NCBI RefSeq assembly: GCF_000515415.1
Contig: NZ_KI911783.1
Location: 1,850,392-1,914,391, forward strand
Origin: Bradyrhizobium sp. WSM1417
GTDB taxonomy: Bacteria > Pseudomonadota > Alphaproteobacteria > Rhizobiales > Xanthobacteraceae
DNA: 64,000 nucleotides
Reading direction: 5' to 3'
Shown here one piece after another: positions 18,430-28,323 of the stretch. The translations under genes were made by a program, and so were the position numbers. The notes below the pieces were generated by a model. That model had not been told where the DNA came from and ran no database searches. It saw nothing but the letters and a program-made list of their open reading frames with translations. Positions within the stretch are counted from its first letter, which is position 1, and every line of letters begins with the position of its first letter.

Positions 18430-19130
18430 GATTGCGGGGAATGGGAGGTTGAGGCCGCCATACCCTGCAATTTCGCTTTTGGATTTCCCTTCCCTTCGGC
18501 CCATGATTCTGTGGTGCATCGGAGGGAACGATGTGGCCGAAGAAGCTCAAGACGACAGTATCGAACGATCTGTTCCGGGCGCGGGCCGGACCAGATCAAT
18601 CTGAAGCACGAGCTGGTTCTGCTTGCTGGCAAGATCGATTGGGACTGGATCGACGGCGAGGTCGCGCCGCTCTACAGCGAGAACGGCCGGCCTTGGATCG
18701 AGACCCGCTTCATGATCGGGCTCTTTTTGCTCAAGAATATCTACGGGCTGTCCGATGAGGGGGTGTTCGCGCTGGGTCCACGACCCTTATTTCCAGTTCT
18801 TCACCGGCGAAGAGTTTTTCCAGCGCGCTTTCCCGCACGAACGATGGACCTGAGCCATTGGCGCAAGCCGCTCGGCGACAAGCTGGAGCTGCTGCTGGCT
18901 GAGAGCCTGCGGGTGGCGCACGAGGCCGGCGCGTTACGCGGCCAGGACCTCAAGCGCGTCAGGTCGACACCACGGTGCAGCCGAAGGCCATCACCTTTCC
19001 GACCGATGCCAAGCTGCTTCATGCGGCCATCAAGGGGTCAACCGCCTGGCGAGAAGGCACGGCGTCAGGCTGCGGCAATCCTATTCTCGTGTGGCCAAGG
19101 CCGCCGCGATGATGGCGGGCGGCTAAAGGC
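18430..19130 (+). mobile_element. IS5-family element, truncated copy 1
   Basis: Left end and first half of the same IS as at 42426-43901. Starts with a degraded hairpin (GCGGGGAATGGGAGG...CCGCCATACCCTGC), then the transposase start at 18531 (MWPKKLKTTVSNDLFRAR). Frameshifts occur at about 18590, 18770 and 18960; the sequence leaves the element near 19127, losing the second DDE half. Non-functional. Confidence 0.85.
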
Positions 19131-20154
19131 GCCTTGAAGCCCGACCTCTTCGTCCAGATGCGTTGCGCCGTCCACAAGCCCGGCCCGGACAGCGGCGTGA
19201 CAGATCCTCCCGTAGAGAATGAGGAGCATGCCCGCACATCGCGAACCTCTCTGCCGCAAGAGGGCGGAACGAGCCGTAACCAAGCTGGAAAAATGCTCTC
19301 ACTCCTCACAACAGCAGGATTTAATATTAACTTATGTGCTAACCGTCAAACGGCGCAACGCAGCCATTGCTGCTCTCTTTTCTGCGGTGCAATCGACGAT
19401 ATTTTATGCGCAATCATGAGCTTGTTCCCGGTAGCTTCCTGGACCGACCGCGGCCGGCCTCGTGCTGTTCTGCTCGAGCCTACTCGTCTATGTCTTCGCT
19501 TAGCGGCTGCATCCGATGACGAGGAACCGATCGACATCGAGCATATGGAATTATGAGCCGGTGGTCTTGCTGCGGTGAAGATTGCTGAGCGTTGGCATTT
19601 CGGTGGGCGTTGTGCAGCATTGGCGGCTCCGCGGCAAAGCCGCCGCTTGTAAGCGGTTTTATGTCCTCTGGAGGAAGAACGTCACCTCGCGAAGGTGATG
19701 GTATTGCGGTCAGTCGCTGCAATTGTCGATCGCTGGAGCGCCGTCGGCACAGGCCAACAGTCGTTGATGAAATCCGTCGATAAATGGCATCAGAACGCCG
19801 ACTTCAGGCGTCAGTGCCGCGCCATTGTATGAATCAGTATCGCCATATCCGTACTGTGCAGGGGCGAACGCGACCATTGCACAGTACGGTTTTGGTGGAG
19901 ACCGGCAGAAGTAGAATGGCGGCGGCCAAACCAATTCCAATTGGACGAAGCAGAAAGTGATCTGGTTGCAGACAATTTGGTGCGCTCGGGAGCGACATAG
20001 TCCGATTTGAGCGCAGGTCCACCGCGACGGATCATCTAGTCCGAAATGGAAACGAGGCGGCTGATGCCATCGGCATGATGATGTAACTCCTGCCATGACG
20101 GCAAAACTAACTTGTTCAAGCCCGCAACCAGACACCTGTTCGGGGACGACCTCG
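19131..20154. other. No recognisable gene
   Basis: About 1 kb of short frames on both strands. A minus-strand stretch at 19811-20035 contains a hydrophobic run (RPIGIGLAAAILLLPVS) that could be a relic of a small secreted protein, but no family is recognised. Confidence 0.4.
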
Positions 20155-20727
20155 ATGTCAGAATGGGCGGCCCTGCTGCTTGTGAGCGCCGCGACGGCGG
20201 TGCTTGCCGGCATCACGGCTGCGGAGGCGGCCGACTGTCCGCGCAAGGACGCACTAGGGACCTCGCGCGTGCTCGCCGTTGACGCCAAGACTCATCCGCG
20301 GGTTGGACTGAAGAACTTTCCCCAAACTCTCCCCTTAGCCGACCACGAGGTCGTGCTGACCTTCGACGACGGGCCCCGGCCGCCGTACACGGAAAAGGTG
20401 CTGGCGGCGCTCGCGCAGGAGTGCGTCCGAGCCACGTTCTTCCTGGTCGGTAAGTCGTCAGTCCAATTTCCCGAGCTCGTGCGGCGCGCGGCCGCGCAAG
20501 GCCATACCATCGCGCACCACACTTGGTCGCATTCGATGGCGTCGAAGACCAGCTTCGAGAAGGCGAAAGAGGACATCGATCGCGGGATTGCCGCCGACGA
20601 AATGGCGCTCCATGGAGTATCGACAATGGCCCCTTGCAGCGCCCTTGTGAAACAGGCGGTCGTCGAAGAATGCGTATCGTTCTTGCGCTTCTCGCCATGG
20701 AAGTCGCGCTCGACATTGCGTCCCTGA
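20155..20727 (+). pseudogene. Polysaccharide deacetylase (NodB-homology), C-terminally truncated
   Basis: From the ATG at 20155 there is a signal peptide (LLLVSAATAVLAG...AEA), then the NodB-fold motif 1 DHEVVLTFDDGPRPPYTEKV with the Asp-Asp pair, motif 2 HTIAHHTWSHSMA with the metal His residues, then the frame drifts after about residue 160 (FLRFSPW recalls the family PFFRFP block) and ends where the transposase relic begins at 20728. The catalytic C-terminal third is lost. The family removes N- or O-acetyl groups from glycans in the periplasm. Confidence 0.8.
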
Positions 20728-21250
20728 CAGCTGCCCGATTGCTTGCCAGATGGCGGGATCGCCGCCACCATCGGCGCGAAGCTCTTCCTGCTGGCCCAGG
20801 CTTGGATCAGCTGCTATCGACCGGACAAGTCTTCACTGGACAACAGCCCACGCACCTACGGCAGGTTCAGCACGGTGACAAAGAGCTTGGCCGCGATGCC
20901 GCCGTCGAGCAGTCGATCCCGCGTTCCTGCAGAACACGGTCGCATCCCACACCTGATCATCCATCGACAGACCAATGGAACAACAGATTGGAGTCGAGCT
21001 ACTCCATCAACTACCGTTCCGGTCGTGCCGTGTAGAACGCCTGCAGCAGCAGCGCCCGCAACAACCGCCCCGGCGGAATCGACGGTCGGCCATGGCGGGC
21101 GTACAGCCTGGCAAAGTCGCGCGACAGATCTTTCAACGCAGCCTCAGCCAAGTCGCGGATCGCACGCAGCGGATGATCCGCTGCAACGCGTTGCTCCAAC
21201 CGGGCGTAACTGAATATGCCTTCCGGCCGCTGATCTGCCCCGCGCATCGC
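20728..21250 (-). pseudogene. DDE transposase fragment (IS5/IS1182-like)
   Basis: Starts at 21247 with MRGADQRPEGIFSYARLEQR and RPSIPPGRLLRALLLQAFYT, then in other frames QLME, GLSMDDQVWDATVFCRN and SSEDFSVDS...IQAWAS. This is the N-terminal half of a transposase type distinct from the other IS5 copies here. It abuts the truncated deacetylase at one end and an ammonia-lyase tail at the other, so its insertion or later deletion likely broke both. Confidence 0.75.
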
Positions 21251-21490
21251 ATCCCCCAGCCAGGCGAAAGTGGTGGTGTTGGCCTTGCAGCCTTACTGAA
21301 GGCTGCTTCCGACCCGACCTTGCGTGGTAAGATTGGTGTTGGACCCAATGCACGGGTCTTCTCGATCAACACCGATGGCGCTACAGATCGTCTCCTGTAC
21401 GAACAGCTCGTCAATGCCACGCCAGCGCAAGTGATCGCGAAGAATAATAAACCGGTCAAGAACGTGTCAACAGATTGGGCTAACTCGTGA
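21250..21490 (+). pseudogene. Diaminopropionate ammonia-lyase, C-terminal fragment
   Basis: GESGGVGLAALLKAASDPTL followed by RVFSINTDGATDRLLYEQLV is the C-terminal end of PLP-dependent 2,3-diaminopropionate ammonia-lyases, including the glycine-rich PLP phosphate site. Everything before it, with the PLP lysine, has been replaced by transposase sequence. Confidence 0.65.
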
Positions 21491-21754
21491 GCCTTTCGTA
21501 AGCCGTCCCATCCGTACGCCTTGGGAGGCTGGCCAGCGTTCCGCCCTTACGGAAGGCTCGTCGCCGCGCAGATGCCGCCCCGGCGCGGCGAAGGGGTTCA
21601 TGTCCATCCCGTTCCGATAGTTGTGCTTAGCGTTGCGAGGACGTCCAACCCGGCGGAAGACAACGCTTAACCAGCACGGGGTCCAATTATATGAGCAAAG
21701 ACTGATGTCTCGACGACGCTTGGCGATCACGCATCGGCGCTGTTGTCCTCCTTG

Positions 21755-21996
21755 TCACTGGAATGCGTAGATCGGATTCGTCCCGCAATAGGCTAGTGCC
21801 GGACGCAGAGGCCATGCACTGGTCATAGGTCGAGAACTGGCAATTGCCCGGATGTGCCCAGGTACGTCCCTGCAGGCAATAAACATTCTGCCGAGCCGGT
21901 GGGACGAAAGAACGCCCCCGCGGAGCGGGGATCAATGGCCATCCAAAGCCGATGAGGATGGAAAGTGCAAGCACACAGGTAAAGGCGGTTGCGCAT
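21755..21996 (-). pseudogene. DUF3551 small secreted protein with two frameshifts
   Basis: From an ATG at 21996 (GGAGG 11 bases upstream) the reading passes through MRNRLYLC, then after a frameshift VLALSILIGFGWPLIPAP (signal peptide), VYCLQGRTWAHPGNCQFSTY, DQCMASASGTS, and after a second shift YCGTNPIYAFQ and a stop at 21755. The cysteine pattern and QFSTYDQCMAS are those of DUF3551, small exported proteins common in Bradyrhizobium and of unknown function. A perfect FixK box precedes it. Confidence 0.6.
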
Positions 21997-22049
21997 GAGA
22001 CCCTTAGCCTCCGTTCAGACTTGAGAGGAGAAAATCTAGAATTGATGTT

Positions 22050-22063
22050 TTGATTTTGATCAA
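22050..22063. promoter_or_regulatory. Perfect FixK/FNR box
   Basis: TTGATTTTGATCAA is an exact TTGAT-N4-ATCAA palindrome. Its centre is 61 bp before the DUF3551 ATG on the minus strand; with class II geometry transcription would begin about 20 bp before that ATG. Confidence 0.65.
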
Positions 22064-22393
22064 TGGCAAATAGCTTCGTAGACGCGCTTGGCGGACGGAG
22101 TTCGTCGCGATCTGCAGGAGCTTTGCGATTCCACACAGACAGGCTTAGCGGCTGACCGCGTGTAACGGGTTGGGGACGCCAGAGCTCTGGAGCTCCGCGG
22201 AGAACTCTGGCCTCACACCGAATCCGTATTGGTCGGCCCAGCTCCCGATCCACAAATGGTAACTCTAGTCTGGCGCCGCAGCGACTGGCCCCCGGCGCGA
22301 CGAGCCGATGTGCTCCTCATCACCACGGTGCTCCACATGAGGGCTACGGCCCCCGCATTCAAACCACCGTTGATGCCCCAGAGCGCCTCCCTT

Positions 22394-22900
22394 CTAACGT
22401 CGGCTCCTCCCACGGGCTGACATCGCGCCGGTGTCCAGTTCAGCTTTCAGGCGAGCTCTCTCCAGCCGCATCCTGAGCGCTGCAAGTCGGCTCGACAGTC
22501 TCACCGATTCCTCGATGCCAAGCTCACCGAAAACGAATTGATCCAGTTCTTCCTGTTGTGCAGCGATGTTCGCGAGACGCTTACGGGCTTTGTTCGTTAG
22601 CGAGAGCTGGACGACCCGAGCATCCCTGATACCAGTCTTGCGCCGCACAAATCCGACTTTCTCCAGCGCCTTCGAATGTAGCGTGATGAAGGACGGGTCG
22701 ACCTTTATCAGTTTTGCGACCACGCCGGCGGGAGCACCGCCATCCTTGTCTAAGTCCATCACCGCCATCAAGATCGCCAATTGTGTTCCACTAATGCCGA
22801 GTGCCTCGGCTCGGACGTGAATCCTCCAGACCGACGTTCAGGCATCTGATCTCCAACGTTAATCGCCGCACCAGCTCCTGACTCTCAGCAGAGCCATTTC
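22394..22900 (-). pseudogene. MarR-family regulator, frameshifted near N-terminus
   Basis: The intact part from about 22820 down reads HVRAEALGISGTQLAILMAV, APAGVVAKLIKVDPSFITLH, ALEKVGFVRRKTGIRDARVV and LSLTNKARKRL: a winged helix with recognition helix and beta wing as in MarR repressors, then a C-terminal helix. The upstream helix (ELVRRLTLEIRCLNVGLE) lies in another frame, with a shift near 22822. If translation started at the TTG near 22780, a shortened 128-residue protein could still be made, but without its dimerisation helix. Confidence 0.65.
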
Positions 22901-23529
22901 CCCCTCGCGTTGCTTGCTTAGCCAAATGCGGCGCCGTCGAATGTTAGGACCCTGCTCAAAGCTCGTTCGCGCTGACAAGGCTGGAGAAAGGGACAATGCC
23001 TGGCCGTTCCTGTTCAGGCCTCACGCGCTTACTTCCCGTCGATTATTGGGGAATGCCGAGAAGTGGCCCGAAGTATGGGGCTCCCAGGAGACCCCGGCCT
23101 ACATGTGGCGGCTACTGCTTGCCGACCAATTGGCTTCGCCAAAAATACGAGGCTCGCCGAGATGCACATTCAAAAAGAGACCCTCGATTCGGAGTGTCGC
23201 GGACCGGCGCGGCACTCCATCACTTACGCTCCGGCGACGGGTTGCTCCAACGCGGGAAGACCGTAGTCGGAGCCGGGCAACGGCCTCGAATGTCTTTCTA
23301 ACATGGGCAGCTCTGCGCTTAAAAGAATCGCAACTTTGCACAATCGATACGGTGGATTTCATCAAAAAGGATCGCCCAGACGCCGAGTTCAAGCGCCATC
23401 GCAGCGTTGCATCTCGTGTGTTGCCGCCCACGAGCGGGTGTTGCCGCCCGACGAGCTAGAGGATTTCGATCGTCTGCTGTCCGACTAACCAGCCCTTATC
23501 ATGCGTCGACACAAAGCGACAGCGCAATG
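22901..23529. other. No recognisable gene
   Basis: Overlapping frames on both strands without motifs. VLPPDELEDFDRLLSD near 23440-23487 (+) looks like a protein tail, possibly a relic. Confidence 0.35.
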
Positions 23530-23998
23530 ACGCCCGCGGCCGGCTCACCCTCGTCTGTGACAGGGACCGGCGCCAGGCCAGGAGCCTATCCGCTGTCGCT
23601 TTCCATGCTGCTCGCGCCGAAGAGCACGGTCCCTCTGCAGTGCAGGCTGTCCTCTGGGGACTCCTGCCCGACGACGAACGCGTGCTCGAACGGTGAGCCG
23701 AAGATTTCAGGTGCCGCGCGCAACGTGTTTGCCCTTATTTCCCATGTCGGCGAGGACTGCGCGGGTGCCGTTCAGTTCGTCACTACCGACGGGCTGGAGG
23801 CCTTGCGAAGCGGTGCCGAAGATAAGGTCGAATGGCTTGACGAGACGGCGACCGCCCAACGCCTGCAGATCTTACGCGAGGATCACGCTGCTTGGCGGCT
23901 GCCGCGCGATACCGGACAATTCAACCTTGCGGGCGCCCAACCCAAAAACGCATTGCTTCTGCAAAAAGGCAAGGGGGAATTCCCTTTGCCGCACTGAC
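23530..23998 (+). pseudogene. HipA-like toxin kinase, N-terminal remnant
   Basis: YPLSLSM then, in a second frame, AVQAVLWGLLPDDERVLER, then ARNVFALISHVGEDCAGAVQ, AEDKVEWLDETATAQRL, AAWRLPRDTGQFNLAGAQPK and LLLQKGKGEFP: the N-terminal subdomain and beginning of the kinase domain of HipA (the QFNLAGAQPK block contains the ATP-contact region). The catalytic Asp and the rest are missing. One stop and at least one frameshift. No HipB antitoxin is recognisable upstream. Confidence 0.7.
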
Positions 23999-24059
23999 AA
24001 TCCATCCCAGCACGCCGATGGCAGCATCAAGGCCACCTGCTCCTGCGGCAAGGATGGCC

Positions 24060-24358
24060 GCATGGCCAAAAAACTTGCGCGGCTTTCCGTTGGACAAGAC
24101 CAAGATCGATCGCTGCTTTGTGAAGGACCTTGCGAAACGATGCGGCTGCGCCGCCATAGTGCGCGCGATTCGGGTTTCCGACGTAGCCTCAACATCACCG
24201 TGACCACAGAGGGCGTGGAGACAACCGAGCAGCTCGATTGGCTTCGCGTCGAGGGCTGCTACCAGGTGCAAGGAGTCTTATTCAGCAGCGCCAAGGCTAC
24301 GGCCGAGGTAGAGGAGCTCTTGCGTCGTTTCGGCGCGAGAATCTCGAGAGCTGCGTAA
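24060..24358 (+). pseudogene. EAL-domain (c-di-GMP phosphodiesterase) C-terminal remnant
   Basis: LRGFPLDKTKIDRCFVKDLA and CAAIVRAI, then in another frame RSLNITVTTEGVETTEQLDW and CYQVQGVLFSSA. These are the last third of an EAL domain, including the TTEGVET and QVQG (usually QGY) blocks. The EVL/EAL motif and the GGDEF part are absent. It directly follows the HipA relic, so two unrelated fragments have been joined. Confidence 0.75.
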
Positions 24359-25021
24359 GCTTCGGGCCGGCAGCGCCACGTTCGTAATGATTTGCGCAGA
24401 TCACAATCGGAGCGCGATACCGCCCCGAGACTGTCGCTCGTGCCCAATGGGCGCCATCTCGAAGCGCATCTTAATCCGCTGAGGTCGTTTCTATCAGCCC
24501 ACGTATCGCGCATTGCTCGCGTAGACCAACGATTAGGCTCGACACTTGAGAGCGCGCAAAAGCTGCGCAGTTAGCCAATTAGGCGCATAAATTCAAAGTC
24601 TAGTCGGACCAAATTGAGAAACTTTGACTCCAAGGTACGGTACGTTGACCGCGCCGGGCATGTCCGACGGCGAGTAAGCGAAGACGATCTATCGAGGGGA
24701 GACCGAGGAATGTTGTACGCAACGCACAAAGGCGTGTGCTTGCCGCGTGGACTGGCAATGTAGCCAACGAGTTCGTCATAGTCTCGGGTACTCCGCGTCG
24801 AAAAACCTCGATCCACCGTCGACAAAGCCGGATTGCTACTGTAGGTTAAGTCATCAATTTCGACGCTCTTCTCGCAAGCGCGCCATATTTATTATGTTGC
24901 AGGTCCCCTGTATGCCACGGGGCGCGATCCTGTTCGGTACCAGCAGCACGAATGTCCGCAATCCGCGTCTGCTTCACTAACTCCGTGAGTATCTCCGCGA
25001 ACCTCTGAGGGAAATGATGCG
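24359..25021. other. No recognisable gene
   Basis: Short frames only; presumably holds the promoter of the patatin operon, but no clear box was seen. Confidence 0.4.
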
Positions 25022-28000
25022 ATGACTGTGCGCGAACAGCTCTTTGCCCTGTTACGCAACCTGCGGTGGATGATTGTCCTGTCGGTATCCATCTCAATAT
25101 TGCTGTATCTGCCAGATCAGATCCAGGAGCTCTATCGGATAGCCGCTGACGACATTGGTTGGGTGACCGTCAGGGAGTTCGCCGCCTTGGGCGTGATTGC
25201 CGTAACGATCTGGGCAGGCGCGTTTCAGCTCACAACTGCGTCCCTGCCGGAAATCCCCCACGCTACGGGTCGTTTGGCCTTTTACATAAGACTTGCGCCC
25301 ATTTTGCTCGGAGCGCTGCCGATAATCGCCGCGACGGCAGGTCAATTCGCGTCGCGCCCAACGAAAAAGGTCGGGGAGATCGAGGAAGTCGGAAGTATCT
25401 TTCGCATTCAGGACCACGCGCTCGCGTTTGAGCGTAACATGCTGCTCATCCTCGCAATCGCCATGCTGATCATGCTCGTCTGCTTCGTGATATTTACGTG
25501 GCGGATGGGATCAAGAGATCGATCGATTGATCTCGCGAGCCGCGCCAACAATAGCTACTTCATCCGCTACAGGTTTCTCGCGCTCACGATCGGGGGCATC
25601 GTCCTGTTGACAACAGCATTCATCCTGCTGCCGGATAGGCTCGCACAATTTTTCGGATCGTTCGGCGTGATCGCTCTCTTTGCGGTTTGCGTCGTTGGTC
25701 TCACCGTCCACTTCGCCCTACTGACGATCAAGTTTACCTTTCCATTTATACCGGTTGTCTTTGGCGGCTTGTTTCTGCTTGCCTCCTTGTTGGGAGGCGA
25801 CGACCACGAACTGCGCACCGTCGCTGAAGCAAACAGCCTGCCGAAAGACGCGCGCGTGTCTGCGGTCGCGGCGTTCCGTGAGTGGCTCTTACAGAAGCCG
25901 CGGCTGGAAGAAGCGAGGAGGCTCGGCGAATATCCCGTCTTCATTGTCGCGGCTCAAGGAGGAGGTATCTATGCTGCCAATAATGCGGCGCGGTTTCTTG
26001 CGAGGATGCAGGATCTCTGTCCGGCATTTCGACAGCACCTTTTTGCGATAAGCGCTGTCTCCGGAGGCAGCGTCGGTTCCGCCATCTTCGCCGCTGCGCT
26101 CCACGCCGAGAATGCGTCCCTTGATTCGAATGCCGCCGACGGAAAGACATGTCCGAAAATCGCGGACTTTCTGGCCGGTGTCGGACGAGTCCAAGATATT
26201 GATGCCCCCGGCCCAGTGGAGCAGCGCGTTGCAAGCGTCTTGGCGACCGATTTTCTGTCGCCTTTGGTTGCCGGCTTCCTCTTTACCGATTTCACTCAGA
26301 TGTTCTCTCCGGTCGCGATCCCGGCCTTCGATCGCGCGCGTTTTCTGGAATATACTTTGGAGAACGCCGGCGACAGAATGCTCGACAGCCACAAGGGCAC
26401 CGGCGATCAATCCAATCTGCTAAGGGCCGACTTTCAGTCCCATTGGACAGCCGGCAACAACATGCCGGCGCTGTTGTTCAACACGACAGATGCGGGCAGC
26501 GGCAAACGGGCCGTCATCTCTCCCTTCGATTTCGATCCGCTACACCCGAATGACACGGACCTGTGTATTCTCGCGAGCCTCGAACGCGTGACAACGGGGG
26601 CCGACCAAACGGTCAAGAGCCACTCAGTTCGGATTCCGCTCAGCACAGCCGCATTCACGAGCGCGCGGTTTCCATGGGTGACACCGGCAGCGACCGTCTC
26701 ATTGAAGAATGACTGCATAACCACCAACCCGCAGGCGCGCCTAGTGGATGGCGGATATGTGGAGAATTCGGGGATCGAGACCGCGCTCGACCTGATTGAG
26801 AAGCTTAACAGCATCAAGGGCACTTCTGACGCGCCAAAATTCCGGATCTACCTGCTGTCCCTGGTGAGCGGGCAATTCGGTGATCATGGTTCATTCATGT
26901 TCGGTGAGCTCATGGAGCCGGTACGCGCGCTCTTGAGCACGCGAAGCTCCCGAACCTATGTCGCGCTCCATCATGCAACCAGCATCGATCGTCGGCCGGA
27001 CGCGGAAGTCACCCCCAGCGTGCAGCGTTTTCCAGCCTTCGGCCGAACCGACATAACAGGCTTGTTCTATAGCCTTCCGCTCGGGTGGACGTTGTCCCAG
27101 CAGACCGAAGATATCATCTCACTGAGCAGTGGCCGGTTTTGGGACTGCGTGCCGAAGGACGACTTCGATCAGTCCCGCCAGCGGCAGAGCAACGCTGATT
27201 GCCTGCAAGTGAAGTTGTTTCATCTTCTGAATGGATCGGTCGCGTCCGCATTTGAAACGCTCAAAGACGCCAAACTCGCACAGGCTGCCTACGCCGACGA
27301 GCTAGCCAAGGAATATCGACCAACTCCAAAGATCAAGCCACAGCCATTGCTTGCGTGTTATGAGAGCAATTGGTTGCAAAAGCGCGGGTATGAGAAATAT
27401 CAGGATAAAGTCGCATCCTACGCGCACCAGCTGACTGAATCGAGCAAGGACCATTCGCCGGCCCCTTCACCTGTTCCGCCATATCGCAAGAGCTATATGG
27501 CATATTTTCAGACCGAGCAGGTCAAAGCCTTGTTGCAAGAATGGGATCGCGTCGAGGAGACGGATCCCCGGATCCTGGCCTATATTCTGGGATCAGTCTC
27601 CTACGACAGCTCCGACTTTACGCGCAGCAGCGAGAACTTCTCTTACAGCGCGGTGTCTCAACTCCCGCAGAAATGGCGCGATCGCATCGACAAGAACAAC
27701 GCAAAGCTTGTGGCCGCAAACAGGCCGGCCGTCGACGCGAACTCATTGCTTAACCATCCCAAAGAGTTGGCCAACTTCGTTCTTGGCTACGACGGCAACC
27801 CGTTCGGAAATCAGCCCGGAACGGATGACGGATGGCTGTTTCGTCCGCGAGGAATGTATCAATTGGTCGGGCGCGAACAATATCTGGAAGCACAGAGGCA
27901 AACGCAACAGCTTGACGAGTTGGAAGGACTTGATCTGCTAACGCTTCCCGACGCCCTAAGGGATGCAAAGATTGCAGCCAAGGTGACGTTCGCTCACTTT

Positions 28001-28222
28001 CGACTCCATCCTTACGAAAACCATCAGACACTGTTCGAGTTGCTGAAAGATCGTGCGAAGGATTGGACGGCCGTGCGTGCATTGCAGACGGACATGGAAC
28101 ATGCCCCGGCTGACGGCGCGCGCGTCAATGCAAGGAGTGAGATGTTCCTCGGCTGTATCGAGGAGGCGTTGCATCCGACGAAAATCAAGACCCTGCAAAG
28201 CCAGTTCTACGGTGACGAATGA
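25022..28222 (+). CDS. Large membrane-anchored patatin-like phospholipase
   Basis: 1066 residues. The first 260 or so hold about six membrane segments (for example LRWMIVLSVSISILLYL, MLLILAIAMLIMLVCFVIF, FGVIALFAVCVVGLTVHF). Then a patatin domain: oxyanion hole AAQGGGIYAANN, nucleophile elbow SAVSGGSVGS (GxSxG), and the catalytic Asp in LVDGGYVENSG, so the Ser-Asp dyad is complete. The last 400 residues are not recognised. Patatin-like enzymes hydrolyse acyl esters of phospholipids. It heads a three-gene unit with a one-haem secreted protein and a di-haem peroxidase. GGGAAATG precedes the start (GAGGGAAATGATGCG). Confidence 0.85.
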   Translation: MTVREQLFALLRNLRWMIVLSVSISILLYLPDQIQELYRIAADDIGWVTVREFAALGVIAVTIWAGAFQLTTASLPEIPHATGRLAFYIRLAPILLGALPIIAATAGQFASRPTKKVGEIEEVGSIFRIQDHALAFERNMLLILAIAMLIMLVCFVIFTWRMGSRDRSIDLASRANNSYFIRYRFLALTIGGIVLLTTAFILLPDRLAQFFGSFGVIALFAVCVVGLTVHFALLTIKFTFPFIPVVFGGLFLLASLLGGDDHELRTVAEANSLPKDARVSAVAAFREWLLQKPRLEEARRLGEYPVFIVAAQGGGIYAANNAARFLARMQDLCPAFRQHLFAISAVSGGSVGSAIFAAALHAENASLDSNAADGKTCPKIADFLAGVGRVQDIDAPGPVEQRVASVLATDFLSPLVAGFLFTDFTQMFSPVAIPAFDRARFLEYTLENAGDRMLDSHKGTGDQSNLLRADFQSHWTAGNNMPALLFNTTDAGSGKRAVISPFDFDPLHPNDTDLCILASLERVTTGADQTVKSHSVRIPLSTAAFTSARFPWVTPAATVSLKNDCITTNPQARLVDGGYVENSGIETALDLIEKLNSIKGTSDAPKFRIYLLSLVSGQFGDHGSFMFGELMEPVRALLSTRSSRTYVALHHATSIDRRPDAEVTPSVQRFPAFGRTDITGLFYSLPLGWTLSQQTEDIISLSSGRFWDCVPKDDFDQSRQRQSNADCLQVKLFHLLNGSVASAFETLKDAKLAQAAYADELAKEYRPTPKIKPQPLLACYESNWLQKRGYEKYQDKVASYAHQLTESSKDHSPAPSPVPPYRKSYMAYFQTEQVKALLQEWDRVEETDPRILAYILGSVSYDSSDFTRSSENFSYSAVSQLPQKWRDRIDKNNAKLVAANRPAVDANSLLNHPKELANFVLGYDGNPFGNQPGTDDGWLFRPRGMYQLVGREQYLEAQRQTQQLDELEGLDLLTLPDALRDAKIAAKVTFAHFRLHPYENHQTLFELLKDRAKDWTAVRALQTDMEHAPADGARVNARSEMFLGCIEEALHPTKIKTLQSQFYGDE

Positions 28223-28323
28223 GAAGCTTGAGCCGCCGGTCCGTTTTGCTTGTTGAGTGAACGTTGCGCCGAGATTTCGACGACTGATGTTTGAACGTTT
28301 TAGGTCTCAAAGGGGGATTGCCA

